From Planctomycetes bacterium syqfu (GTDB lineage Bacteria; Planctomycetota; Phycisphaerae; Phycisphaerales; Phycisphaeraceae), in the NCBI GenBank assembly GCA_020974905.1, contig CP087563.1, forward strand, positions 2,480,001 through 2,544,000: DNA of 64,000 nucleotides, in the 5' to 3' direction. Below, in pieces: positions 21,501 through 30,818 of this stretch; position 1 is the stretch's first letter; every line of letters begins with the position of its first letter. The notes under the pieces were generated by a model. The model ran no database searches. It saw nothing but the letters and a program-made list of their open reading frames with translations, and was not told where the DNA came from. The translations under genes and the position numbers were made by a program.

Positions 21501-21552
21501 TTTGGAAACACTTTGAATCAGTTGGCGATCATCCGCTAGGGAGATACACGTA

Positions 21553-23553
21553 ATGCACATTGAAGCAAGTGATTCGGGCTTGGCACTTAGCCAAGGCAGT
21601 TTCGATCACGCCGATTCCCGCTGTTTGGCCCAAATTGAGTATTGGGATGCTAGTGGGCAGATCCAATTCACCGAAACGCACGCCGATTCCGGATGGCAGG
21701 TCGAATTCACCGGTTCGGTGAACAAAGGCAGTTGGTTGGCAACACATCCCCAACTCGGCCTTGCGATGAGCGCAACGATCACACAAACTGCCATCGGCAA
21801 ATTACTCACTGTCCCATACGAACAGTTGAAGGAATCCGCATTCGCGCGGTTTAAGAGCATTCGCCTATTGCCTGGCCTGGGAGAAACATGCGAGGGAGAT
21901 GGCAGCACATTGGTTCTACCTTACGAGGAGGGTGCATTATGCGACTGCCAGGATAAAACCCCCGACGAACATGTATTGCCCCTGTTCTACCCGCTCCCCT
22001 GCTATGGCAATATGGCGTTGTTCGGCATCACGTTTGGTGACGGTGATGCACTTGCTGCAATTGTTGATGGTGGAAGATTCGACTGCTCGCTGGCCATCCG
22101 GACGTGCTGGGGATCAAACAAGTCCTATGGCATTGATCCGGTCTTCAGCATTCGGGACTATGCAGACGATGAACCACTGGCGGAAAACATCAGCATCTAC
22201 TACAAAGTCCTGAATGGTCAATCCGCCAACGTTGCTGGCATCGCTGCGTTTTACCGGCAGTTCAATCGCCAAGTCCGTCAATTGACAACCCTGGCTGAAA
22301 AGATCCAAACCAATGAGGCTCTGTCCTATTCAGCAAAGGCAACCTCCTTGCGATGCAGGCTCGGGGTCAAGCCGATGCCGGTGACCATTCTGGAACAGAC
22401 TCCGGAAAACCAGCCGCCTGTTAACGTCTTTATGAACTTCGATGATGTCAGCAGTTTGGTTGATGAATGCGCCCGGCAGGAAATCGGCCCAACTGAATTC
22501 AACCTGGTCGGCTGGAATTTCGGCGGACACGACGGTGCATTCCCCCAACTCTTTCCTGTGGAACCAGCCTTAGGTGGACAAGCCGCATTAACCCGTTTGA
22601 TTGAACAGTCTCACGCGCATGGCTATCCCCTATCACTGCATGACAACTACTTTGATGCCTATTCACTGGCCGAGAACTTTGATCCACAAACCATCAATTG
22701 CAATCACGATGGTTCGCAGACGTTGGGCGGACAATATGGAGGTGGCCAGGCTTACCAGGTTTGCCCGAAATGTGCCTACGAAAAATATGCACGAACCCTC
22801 TTGCCGAAAGTTGCAGCATTGGGGATCAAGGGTGCTTACTACACTGACGTGCTCTCCGTTGCGCAACTTTGTAAATGCTATGATTCCAATCATCCACTCT
22901 CACGACGTGGCAATGCAAAATGGTGGAAGAAAATACTTGCTGAAATCCACACCCATTTCGGCGTCAGCTATTCCGAAGGCGCACGCGATTGGGCCTTACC
23001 CGAATTGGATCGTGCCTACCTGGTCAGCCTGACCACGGAGACGGCATTCTCGTTCATTGATAAAAAGGTGCCATTGTTCCAGATGGTTTATCACGGTTAC
23101 CTGATTTACAACAGCTTCCGCGGCGGCGTCAATGCATTACCCGGTGAAGAAATTTACCTGCGGAACATTGCCTATGGTGGCATGCCGATTCTCTACTACC
23201 ATCACATTTTCAATCCCGCATGGTCTGCTGAGGATGGATGGGATCGCGATCTGACTTTCGAAGGTCCCGAGAAACTCAGAGATGACGTCGCCCTGATTAA
23301 ACAGGTCACGGATGATGTTCAACGCTATGCATGGCTGCAAACCTGCTTCATCGAAGACTTCATTGAACATAGCCAAACGCTATCCGAAACAGTGTATTCA
23401 AACGGTGCCAGTATCTATGTCAACTATGCAGATCATGAATGTGTCACACCGGATGGCCAAACCGTGCCAGCGAAAAACTTCCTTGTCATCCCCAACACAA
23501 GCGACATGGACAATATGCCAGGCCAGAACAAGACGCTCACTGCAACGACTTAA
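21553..23553 (+). CDS. DUF5696/GH101-like putative glycosidase, no signal peptide
   Basis: A 666-residue protein. ATG 21553 follows GGGAG by 10 bases. The first ~250 residues are beta-sandwich. Residues ~280-600 look like a TIM barrel of the type annotated as DUF5696 and related to GH101 (endo-alpha-N-acetylgalactosaminidase): VNVFMNFDD, GYPLSLHDNYFDAY, GIKGAYYTDVLSV as a candidate nucleophile Asp, and GVSYSEGARDWAL as a candidate acid. There is a Cys-rich patch (QVCPKCAYEKYA). No signal peptide is present, so it should act in the cytoplasm on imported material. It is the first gene of an operon with an AGE epimerase 156 bases on. Family assignment is from memory. Confidence 0.62.
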   Translation: MHIEASDSGLALSQGSFDHADSRCLAQIEYWDASGQIQFTETHADSGWQVEFTGSVNKGSWLATHPQLGLAMSATITQTAIGKLLTVPYEQLKESAFARFKSIRLLPGLGETCEGDGSTLVLPYEEGALCDCQDKTPDEHVLPLFYPLPCYGNMALFGITFGDGDALAAIVDGGRFDCSLAIRTCWGSNKSYGIDPVFSIRDYADDEPLAENISIYYKVLNGQSANVAGIAAFYRQFNRQVRQLTTLAEKIQTNEALSYSAKATSLRCRLGVKPMPVTILEQTPENQPPVNVFMNFDDVSSLVDECARQEIGPTEFNLVGWNFGGHDGAFPQLFPVEPALGGQAALTRLIEQSHAHGYPLSLHDNYFDAYSLAENFDPQTINCNHDGSQTLGGQYGGGQAYQVCPKCAYEKYARTLLPKVAALGIKGAYYTDVLSVAQLCKCYDSNHPLSRRGNAKWWKKILAEIHTHFGVSYSEGARDWALPELDRAYLVSLTTETAFSFIDKKVPLFQMVYHGYLIYNSFRGGVNALPGEEIYLRNIAYGGMPILYYHHIFNPAWSAEDGWDRDLTFEGPEKLRDDVALIKQVTDDVQRYAWLQTCFIEDFIEHSQTLSETVYSNGASIYVNYADHECVTPDGQTVPAKNFLVIPNTSDMDNMPGQNKTLTATT

Positions 23554-23709
23554 ACAAGGCTACTGTAGCCCACAAGATCACTCCGGCAACTCAACCGAAT
23601 TCATCAAGCAATTCAGGTGAACTAAATACTTCTGATCACCTTCTTGACAACATATCAAAAGATAAATCAATCTACATTCTTCATTAAATAAACGATAAGG
23701 ATTTGAACC

Positions 23710-24891
23710 ATGGATCTCGCATCGATTCAAAAGTACATTGATATCAACCGAAGTAGTTTACTCGACAGTGTCATTCCGTTCTGGATGCAACACGGCGTCG
23801 ACCGTGAATACGGCGGCTTCTTCAACTATCTTGGTGAAGACGGCCAGGTACTGCATACCGACAAAGTCGTCCGGCATCTTGGGCGCTTCGTCTGGCTTTA
23901 TACCTTGTTTTACAACGAAATCGAAAAGCGACAGGAATGGCTCGATCTTGCTCTGCAAGGAATCGACTTCATCGAAAAATTCGGTTTCGACCGCGACGGG
24001 CGAATGTTCTATGAAGTCACCCGCGACGGTCGCCCCGTGCGCAAACGCCGCTATGTGATCACCGAGCATTACACCATCATGGCGTACACCCTGCTTTACC
24101 TGGCAACTGGCAATCCGGAATGGAAAGCCAAGGCCCGCAAACTCTATAAATGCGTGTTGATGTACTACTACAACCCGGAACTGTTGCCCCCCAAATCTTA
24201 TCCGGTGCGCAAAACCAAGGCTCACAACATCCCCATGATCATTGTCTGCTCAACTCAGCAATTACGTCTGTCAGGTGATGATCCGCTCTATAAAAACACC
24301 ATCGACTTCTGTCTGAATGAAGTCTACAACAACTTCCTGAACCCGGAGAAAAAAGCCTTGCTGGAAGTGGTCAATGCCGATGGCAGCTTCCTCGAAACCC
24401 CCGAAGGTCGCACCATCAATCCCGGGCATTCCATCGAATCCGCCTGGTTCACGATGGAAGAAGCGCGTCACCGCAATGACAAAAACCTGCTGCAAAAAGG
24501 CCTTCAGGCATTGGACTGGGCATTGGATTGGGGTTGGGATCACGAACATGGCGGCATCCTTTACTTCGTTAATGTCGATGGTCATCCCTGCGACCAATAC
24601 GAACACGAACTCAAACTTTGGTGGCCTCAGAACGAAGCGATCTATGCCACCCTGCTTGCATATCACATGACTGGCGAAGAAAAATATTGGAACTGGTTTA
24701 CCAAAATCCACGACTATGCCTACAGCCACTTCCCAGACCCCAAACATGGTGACTGGTTTAAATATCTTCGTCGTGACGGCAGCCTTTCCTCCACTGCCAA
24801 GGGAACCCGTTGGGCAGGTATGTTCCACCACGCACGCATGATGCACAACTGCGTGAAGCTACTGGAAGAAATCAAAGCCAAAGTACAATGA
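23710..24891 (+). CDS. AGE-family N-acyl-glucosamine 2-epimerase / sugar isomerase
   Basis: A 393-residue protein of the N-acylglucosamine 2-epimerase (AGE/RnBP) family, an (alpha/alpha)6 barrel that interconverts N-acetylmannosamine and N-acetylglucosamine or related aldoses and ketoses. The conserved histidines are visible: His240 in NPGHSIESAW and His373 in MFHHARMMHN, along with LKLWWPQNEAI. It overlaps the next start by ATGA, so it is coupled to the glycyl-radical enzyme. With NanA-like aldolases 21 kb away, an N-acyl sugar pathway is plausible. The cellobiose 2-epimerase and YihS-like branches are alternatives that motifs here do not exclude. Confidence 0.85.
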   Translation: MDLASIQKYIDINRSSLLDSVIPFWMQHGVDREYGGFFNYLGEDGQVLHTDKVVRHLGRFVWLYTLFYNEIEKRQEWLDLALQGIDFIEKFGFDRDGRMFYEVTRDGRPVRKRRYVITEHYTIMAYTLLYLATGNPEWKAKARKLYKCVLMYYYNPELLPPKSYPVRKTKAHNIPMIIVCSTQQLRLSGDDPLYKNTIDFCLNEVYNNFLNPEKKALLEVVNADGSFLETPEGRTINPGHSIESAWFTMEEARHRNDKNLLQKGLQALDWALDWGWDHEHGGILYFVNVDGHPCDQYEHELKLWWPQNEAIYATLLAYHMTGEEKYWNWFTKIHDYAYSHFPDPKHGDWFKYLRRDGSLSSTAKGTRWAGMFHHARMMHNCVKLLEEIKAKVQ

Positions 24892-27056
24892 CCATGAAAA
24901 AATACGCACAACAACTTGAGCATTTAAGATTGACCAAATCGCGCCAGACCCGCGAAAAACTGGATCAACTCGGTGTTCGCGATGAGGACGATTATGGCTG
25001 CATTCTCCCGCCTGACGATTTTAAATGGACACCGCCGATTACCGATGACAATGGCTCATTCTCCGGTGCAAGGACATGGGGTAAAAACTTCCGCTCACTG
25101 ATGGAGCATCACCCGGTCTATGTCGATCCCAATGACGCACTGGCTGGGCGATGGATGTTCATGCTCTCGCGTATGCGACAGGGGTATCGCATCGAGCTAT
25201 CCAACTTTGCCTTCGACTATTCGCATCTCAAACCTGATCAACTGAAATACGACATCACCTGTGGCATCGGCAAGGACGCTCACTTTGCCCCCGACTATCG
25301 CATCGGCCTTGAACTGGGTTGGAATGGCCTGCTTAAAAAAGTCCGTGATGCAAAGGTAAGATACAGCAGCGATCCGGTGGCACGTGAACTACTCGATGCA
25401 GAGGAAGATACCATACTTGGCATTCAGAATTGGATCGAACGCACTGCACACCAAGCCAACGTTCTGGCTCAACAGCAAACCGATGCATGGCAACGTGCCA
25501 ACCTGACCCAGATCGCAGAGATGAATCTGAAACTTGTCGACCATGCGCCGCTGACGCTACGTGAAGTCTGTCAATGGATCGCCTGGTTTAACATGGCATC
25601 TAGAACCTACAACCGTGACGGCGCGGGCGGACAACTCGATGAACTGCTGCGTCCATACTATGAACGGGACAAGGACACCGGCATCATCGATGACGAAGAT
25701 GCACAATTCTATATCGCCTGTTTGCTACTCAACGATCCACACTACTATCAACTCGGCGGCCCCGATCAGAATGGCAAAGACCAGACTTCTGCTCTGTCAT
25801 TCATCATTCTGGAAGCAGCCTCAGATCTGAAAATATCCTGCAATCTGACCATTCGCGTCCATGATGGAATGGACCGCAAACTGTTTGAACGTGGCGTGGA
25901 GATTTTGCTACAAGATCGTCTAGCCTATCCACGCTTCTCCGGCGACAATGCGTTGGTCGAAGGCTTCATGAAAAACGGCTTTTCCGCCGAACTCGCCCGG
26001 CAGCGCATTGCTACCGGTTGCAACTGGATGAGCCTTCCCGGCATGGAATACACGCTTAACGATGTGGTCAAAATCAACATCGCCAAGGTGTTTGAAGTCG
26101 CCTTTAGTGAAAACATGTCACATCAGCCGTCACTGGAACAACTGGAAGAGCTCTATATCAAGCACTTTGCCAAGGCTGTGAAAACTGTGGCAGAGGGGTT
26201 GGACTTTCACCTGGAATACCAATACCTCAACGAACCGGAATTGCTGCTCAACCTTCTGTCACATGGCCCCATCGAAAAGGGACTCGACGTCTCGCATGGC
26301 GGCGCAACGTACTACAACATGGCATTGGATGGTGCGGGTCTGGCAACTGTGGCTGATTCGTTTGCAGCCATCGAGCAACGCGTTGTTCGCGAGCAATGTC
26401 TGGCCTGGAAACAATTGGCTCAATCCATTGAAGCTGATTTTGAAAATGAAGATGGCCAGCGTATTAAGCTGATGCTTAAACATTCCGAGAAGTTCGGACG
26501 AGGTGATGGACTGGGCGACAAATGGGCATTGCGTCTGACACAAATTCTGCAAGACCACGTGGCAGGCAAACAAACCCCCGGCGGCAGACGCATGATTCCC
26601 GGCTGGTTCTCATGGGCGGACACCGTGCGTTTTGGCCGAAGTGTCGGTGCGACACCTGACGGCCGTAAAGCACATTCGGCCATCGCCCATGGAGCGAATC
26701 CCAATCCCGGATTCCGTCATGATTCCGCAGCATCGTGCATGGCTCAAGCGGTGGCTGCAATCCAACCCGGCTATGGCAACACCGCGCCGTGGCAATTGGA
26801 ACTGGATCTGGGCATGGCGGATCATCCTGCAGCAGTCCAAAACGTCATGGCATTGATGCAGGCCCACTTTGACCAAGGGGGCACACTCATCAATATCAAC
26901 ATTGTCGATTCCCAAACGTTACTCGATGCCCATGAACATCCGGAAAATCATCCCGACCTGATCGTCAGAGTCACCGGCTTCAGTGCCTACTTTACGTCTC
27001 TATCAAAGGACTTCCGGGAACTGGTGGTTAAGCGCGTTATCAAGGAGGCATGTTGA
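24888..27056 (+). CDS. Glycyl-radical enzyme of the PFL/dehydratase superfamily, subclass unknown
   Basis: A 722-residue enzyme. ATG 24888 overlaps the epimerase stop (ATGA). The glycyl-radical loop RVTGFSAYF places the radical on Gly697, 26 residues from the end. The thiyl Cys is Cys378 in ATGCNWMSLPG. Pyruvate formate-lyase has paired Cys-Cys and diol/choline/isethionate-type enzymes have GCxE; this protein has neither, since Trp follows at the Glu position. It is shorter than PFL and most dehydratases (about 750-850). The activase follows after 6 bases. The substrate may be a sugar-derived or amino-sugar-derived compound given the epimerase, but this is inference. Confidence 0.88.
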   Translation: MTMKKYAQQLEHLRLTKSRQTREKLDQLGVRDEDDYGCILPPDDFKWTPPITDDNGSFSGARTWGKNFRSLMEHHPVYVDPNDALAGRWMFMLSRMRQGYRIELSNFAFDYSHLKPDQLKYDITCGIGKDAHFAPDYRIGLELGWNGLLKKVRDAKVRYSSDPVARELLDAEEDTILGIQNWIERTAHQANVLAQQQTDAWQRANLTQIAEMNLKLVDHAPLTLREVCQWIAWFNMASRTYNRDGAGGQLDELLRPYYERDKDTGIIDDEDAQFYIACLLLNDPHYYQLGGPDQNGKDQTSALSFIILEAASDLKISCNLTIRVHDGMDRKLFERGVEILLQDRLAYPRFSGDNALVEGFMKNGFSAELARQRIATGCNWMSLPGMEYTLNDVVKINIAKVFEVAFSENMSHQPSLEQLEELYIKHFAKAVKTVAEGLDFHLEYQYLNEPELLLNLLSHGPIEKGLDVSHGGATYYNMALDGAGLATVADSFAAIEQRVVREQCLAWKQLAQSIEADFENEDGQRIKLMLKHSEKFGRGDGLGDKWALRLTQILQDHVAGKQTPGGRRMIPGWFSWADTVRFGRSVGATPDGRKAHSAIAHGANPNPGFRHDSAASCMAQAVAAIQPGYGNTAPWQLELDLGMADHPAAVQNVMALMQAHFDQGGTLININIVDSQTLLDAHEHPENHPDLIVRVTGFSAYFTSLSKDFRELVVKRVIKEAC

Positions 27057-27062
27057 AATTAT

Positions 27063-27968
27063 ATGCGTGGCATGATCTTCGATATCAAACGCTGCTCCAT
27101 AGAGGACGGGCCGGGCATCCGCACCACGGTCTTCCTTAAGGGCTGTCCGTTGCGCTGTACATGGTGCCACAATCCGGAATCTCAAAAAGGACAAAGCGAA
27201 TTACTGTTCTACCTGGAAAAATGCATTGGTTGTGAGCAATGCATTCAGACCTGTACGCACGACGTGCATGTCAAAGGAGACACAGGTCATCAACTCAACC
27301 GTGCAAACTGTACTGCCTGCGGACAATGCACACAGCACTGCTACTCCGGTGCGATTGATCTGGCGGGTCGTGAAGTAACCGTCGAACAAGTCATGTATGA
27401 AGTGAACAAAGACCGTAGCTTTTACATCCGATCCAACGGCGGCATCACTCTCTCTGGCGGTGAACCACTGCTTCAACCCGCATTCACTCAGGCAATCCTG
27501 AAAAAGGCACATGAATCCGGCATTCATACCTGCCTGGATACCAGTGGCTATGCACCATGGCAATCTATCAAAGTGTTGCTCGATGACGTTGACCTGTTTT
27601 TATTCGACCTGAAAATAACTGATCCCAAGCAACACAAACAATACACAGGCGTAAACCTTGCCCCGATCCTGGACAATCTCAAACGTATTGACAAAGCGGG
27701 TAAAGCAATCTGGTTACGGTGCCCAATCATCCCGGCAATTAATGCGAACATCGAACATATCAATAAACTCTCAGAGATCGCCTTAACTCTGCGACACCTT
27801 AAAAAAATCGATCTTCTGGCATACCATCCTCTTGGGGAAGACAAACGCAAAGCCATGGGCCAAACACCCACAGAGATCGCAGACGATATTCCGCAAACAA
27901 CAATCGACACCTATCGCACACTGTTACAAGATCGATTAACTCATCGAGAAATGGTTATCTCAACATAA
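27063..27968 (+). CDS. Glycyl-radical enzyme activase (radical SAM)
   Basis: A 301-residue radical SAM activase. Cys28, Cys32 and Cys35 form the CxxxCxxC cluster motif (KGCPLRCTWCHNPES). An insert holds two ferredoxin-like clusters, CIGCEQC/C at 54-64 and CTACGQC/C at 83-93, as in activases of dehydratase-type glycyl-radical enzymes and unlike PFL activase, which lacks the insert. The GGEPLLQ motif of the SAM site is present. It starts 6 bases after the glycyl-radical enzyme and surely activates it by abstracting hydrogen from Gly697. Oxygen would destroy both. Confidence 0.93.
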   Translation: MRGMIFDIKRCSIEDGPGIRTTVFLKGCPLRCTWCHNPESQKGQSELLFYLEKCIGCEQCIQTCTHDVHVKGDTGHQLNRANCTACGQCTQHCYSGAIDLAGREVTVEQVMYEVNKDRSFYIRSNGGITLSGGEPLLQPAFTQAILKKAHESGIHTCLDTSGYAPWQSIKVLLDDVDLFLFDLKITDPKQHKQYTGVNLAPILDNLKRIDKAGKAIWLRCPIIPAINANIEHINKLSEIALTLRHLKKIDLLAYHPLGEDKRKAMGQTPTEIADDIPQTTIDTYRTLLQDRLTHREMVIST

Positions 27969-28004
27969 CAATATAGCTTTGCTATGTAGACAATTGGACT
28001 CATC

Positions 28005-29096
28005 ATGCCGCCAAGTGAACAACCTATCAATGAATTGCCAACCCTAGCACAAACATCGCTATCCCTCATAGATACCGATGTTCATACCGCACTCAATCAT
28101 ATGGACGAACTCAAACCGTATCTGCCAGCCTATTACCGCAATCTAACCTTGGACCTTCCGGGACGTGCAGGTTTTTTGAGTCCCATTGGCGTTCAGCGTC
28201 AGGATGCGATTCCAGAAGAAGGTGGCATACCTGGCTCTTCCGTGAGCATGATGCAAAAACAGTTGCTTGATGCGTACCAAATGGATTATGCCATCCTCAA
28301 TGACTCATCGATGCTGGGCATCTCGGTACATGCCGATGCCAATTACGCCGCCGTACTGGCGCGAGCGTATAACGACTACTTCGCTGAGAACTGGCTTGAG
28401 AAAGATCCCCGGATCCTGGGCTGTGTCTTGATCGCACATAACAATCCGACGGAAGCCGCCAAGGAAATCAAGCGGATTGGCGGCCATCGAAAAATCGTGC
28501 AGGTCATCATGAGTAGTGCCAGCCGAAGTCCGTTGGGTGAACGGCAGTATTGGCCCATCTATGATGCTGCTTGTGAGATGAATCTACCAGTTGCTGTACA
28601 CCCGGGAGCTGAATGCTCCGGCGTCGCGAATCCCTTCACCGCCGGCTTCCCGACCAGTTACTTCGAATGGCACAACAATCTCAGCCAAAATTACATGTGC
28701 CAACTCAACAGTATGATCTGCCAAGGCGTCTTCAATCAATTCCCCAATCTGAAACTGGTCTGCATCGAAGGTGGCATCGGTTGGCTACCTCACCTGATGT
28801 GGCGAATGGACAAAAACTGGAAAGCGCTACGCTTCACTGTCCCCTGGCTTGATCGTCAGCCCAGCCAATGCATACTTGAACATGTCCGCCTGACCACCCA
28901 GCCCATCGAAGAACCTGAAAATCGGCAACACCTGCTGCAAATTCTGGAAATGGTCCATGCGGAGAAAACCGTCATGTTCTCCAGCGATTACCCGCATTGG
29001 GATGGTGACTGCCCTGTACATGGCTTGCCGCGGTTACCTGAAGCGATGAAGCAGGCAATCATGTTTGGTAACGCACAGGCATTGTACAACCTGTAA
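28005..29096 (+). CDS. Amidohydrolase-family (ACMSD-like) metal-dependent hydrolase or decarboxylase
   Basis: A 363-residue TIM-barrel protein of the amidohydrolase_2 family. Metal-site motifs: IDTDVH at 22-27 (a variant of the first HxH, with Asp in place of the first His, as in ACMSD-like proteins), VHPG near 200, and FSSDYPHWD near 330. Members hydrolyse or decarboxylate ring or carboxylate substrates. It starts 36 bases after the activase, so it is probably in the same operon, and is followed 58 bases later by a Rieske protein. Its substrate is unknown; a product of the glycyl-radical enzyme is possible. Confidence 0.83.
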   Translation: MPPSEQPINELPTLAQTSLSLIDTDVHTALNHMDELKPYLPAYYRNLTLDLPGRAGFLSPIGVQRQDAIPEEGGIPGSSVSMMQKQLLDAYQMDYAILNDSSMLGISVHADANYAAVLARAYNDYFAENWLEKDPRILGCVLIAHNNPTEAAKEIKRIGGHRKIVQVIMSSASRSPLGERQYWPIYDAACEMNLPVAVHPGAECSGVANPFTAGFPTSYFEWHNNLSQNYMCQLNSMICQGVFNQFPNLKLVCIEGGIGWLPHLMWRMDKNWKALRFTVPWLDRQPSQCILEHVRLTTQPIEEPENRQHLLQILEMVHAEKTVMFSSDYPHWDGDCPVHGLPRLPEAMKQAIMFGNAQALYNL

Positions 29097-29154
29097 AAGT
29101 TAAAACAGTCAGACAAACTTATCCCCAGCCCATCACAATCCTGTGGAGCTGCAT

Positions 29155-29610
29155 ATGAATCCGCAATCTCGCACAAAACATATTGTCTGTCCTGTCAGTG
29201 AGATTCCTCCCGGACATCGAAAAATCGTCACCATCAACGGACGGTCAATTGGCATTTTCAACATTGATGGCCAATACCATGCCATCCGAAACGCCTGCCC
29301 ACACCAACGCGCCCCACTCTGCATGGGAAAAGTCACCGGTACCAGTACATCCACAAAACCAGGAAAATATCAATGGGGAAAAGATGGCCAAATCATTCGC
29401 TGCCCCTGGCACAACTGGGAATTCGACCTGACCACGGGAAAAAGTGTATTCAACCCCAATCAAGTTCGTATCAAACATTACGATGTGACAACCGAAGCAA
29501 CATCAAATCAAACAAAATCATCATGCCATGTTGAAACGAATTATTCGGAACCCGAACTGGAAAAATACGATGTTGGTATTGAGCAAATGATGGTCGTCAT
29601 CCAAATTTAA
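29155..29610 (+). CDS. Rieske [2Fe-2S] ferredoxin-like protein
   Basis: A 151-residue protein with Cys48-x-His50 (NACPHQRAPLC) and Cys83-x2-His86 (RCPWHNWEF), the ligands of a Rieske cluster. ATG 29155 is preferred over GTG 29143 because GGAG lies 6-7 bases upstream. A ~25-residue insert between the ligand pairs is rich in Ser, Thr and Lys. It has no membrane helix or oxygenase domain, so it is a small electron carrier or a subunit. The same pairing of amidohydrolase-2 and Rieske proteins is familiar from aromatic-type degradation, but no oxygenase is present here. Confidence 0.88.
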   Translation: MNPQSRTKHIVCPVSEIPPGHRKIVTINGRSIGIFNIDGQYHAIRNACPHQRAPLCMGKVTGTSTSTKPGKYQWGKDGQIIRCPWHNWEFDLTTGKSVFNPNQVRIKHYDVTTEATSNQTKSSCHVETNYSEPELEKYDVGIEQMMVVIQI

Positions 29611-29743
29611 GGAGGCAACTACACTAAACCCACATAAAATATATCTAAATTTATAAAAAGCCAAGTAAACATTCGCAGGATTTGCTAATAAGCACAATAT
29701 TGCCAGTCACGAATACCTCCATAAATATATAGCATGCATATAT

Positions 29744-30604
29744 TTAATATTCATCACAGTCAAAAACCCGAACAAAATCAACCTCAAAACAATCTGGCAA
29801 TACCGCCGATTTTAATACCTCTACTGGCCCACAAGAATTACCAGAGCCAATTTTTTTCTCCAATCCGCCTCGATTACCCAAGTTTTTATGATAACCATGA
29901 CATTCTGTAGAGACCAGAATAAATTGTTCGATCTCAGAGACAGGCGTTTTCTGAACACCAATTTTCCTGCCATCTGCATAAAATGCATACCCAGATGGCG
30001 GCCAATCCACTGCATAATGATGCCACCCATCTTCTGTTTCTTGATAAGGAAACCAAAAATGACCATTCCACTTACAGTCCTTACCATACCCTCCCCATCC
30101 ATTTCCACATCCGATCAAACCATGCGTATGTTGCTTATAGTTCTCCATAATATCACATTCAACACCACCAAATCTCGGATCAGGATGAGAGCCGATACCT
30201 GGAGCCTGCAACCAGAACGCTGCATGCCACCCATCATTCTTCGGCAGTCTACAACGTATTTCGTAAAATCCGTATCGATGCATAAATTTAACTGGTTCAT
30301 ATGCTCCAAACGGCCAAAACCCATCACTATCTTTAGGTATATCAAATGTATTGGATCCAGTTTGAAGGTGTGGCGACAAATACTCGCCATTCTTTTCAAG
30401 AAGATGAAGTTTCAGTGAACCATCACTAACTTCAACTCCATCAGATGTAAATGTAGGCGAAGGGACTCCCCAATAGTTTAAGCGATAATTCCATTTAGTT
30501 TCATCTAGGGAATTACCATCAAATTCGTCGTGCCACACCAACTGCCACTGCTTTTCAGAAGGTACGAAACTGTCATTGTGATTCGGCACAGGATACTTGT
30601 TCAT
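29744..30604 (-). CDS. GH16-family endo-glycanase-like protein without signal peptide
   Basis: A 286-residue GH16 (laminarinase/agarase clan) jelly roll. WHDEFDG opens the domain; the catalytic motif is Glu149-Cys-Asp151-Ile-Met-Glu154 (ExDxxE form), with Glu149 as the nucleophile and Glu154 as acid/base; WHHYAVDW follows. ATG 30604 is chosen (GGGG 7-10 bases upstream) over an ORF extension to 30622. No signal peptide is seen, which is unusual for GH16 and suggests an intracellular role or export by another route. It is divergent from the AraC regulator at 30819, its likely regulator. Codons are AT-rich. Confidence 0.86.
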   Translation of the reverse strand: MNKYPVPNHNDSFVPSEKQWQLVWHDEFDGNSLDETKWNYRLNYWGVPSPTFTSDGVEVSDGSLKLHLLEKNGEYLSPHLQTGSNTFDIPKDSDGFWPFGAYEPVKFMHRYGFYEIRCRLPKNDGWHAAFWLQAPGIGSHPDPRFGGVECDIMENYKQHTHGLIGCGNGWGGYGKDCKWNGHFWFPYQETEDGWHHYAVDWPPSGYAFYADGRKIGVQKTPVSEIEQFILVSTECHGYHKNLGNRGGLEKKIGSGNSCGPVEVLKSAVLPDCFEVDFVRVFDCDEY

Positions 30605-30818
30605 TTTAAACCCCAAATACAAAACTGAAAAAAATTTATATTACTTAATTATTGTAAGTCATAAAATCTTCACAGCAATAGAACAAAGATAAAAATACTT
30701 TAACAATTCTACATTTTATCAATTTTTACAAAGATCAAGTCCGAGGCGTCAAAATCGTTTTGTGTTTTCAATTCCTCCAAACCATTTATTTCAACAATCA
30801 CTTGTACTGGAATCAATC

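Noticed and set aside
21553-23553. Secreted enzyme reading of the DUF5696-like protein
   Set aside because: The start has a strong ribosome-binding site and no hydrophobic leader follows; no better upstream start exists.
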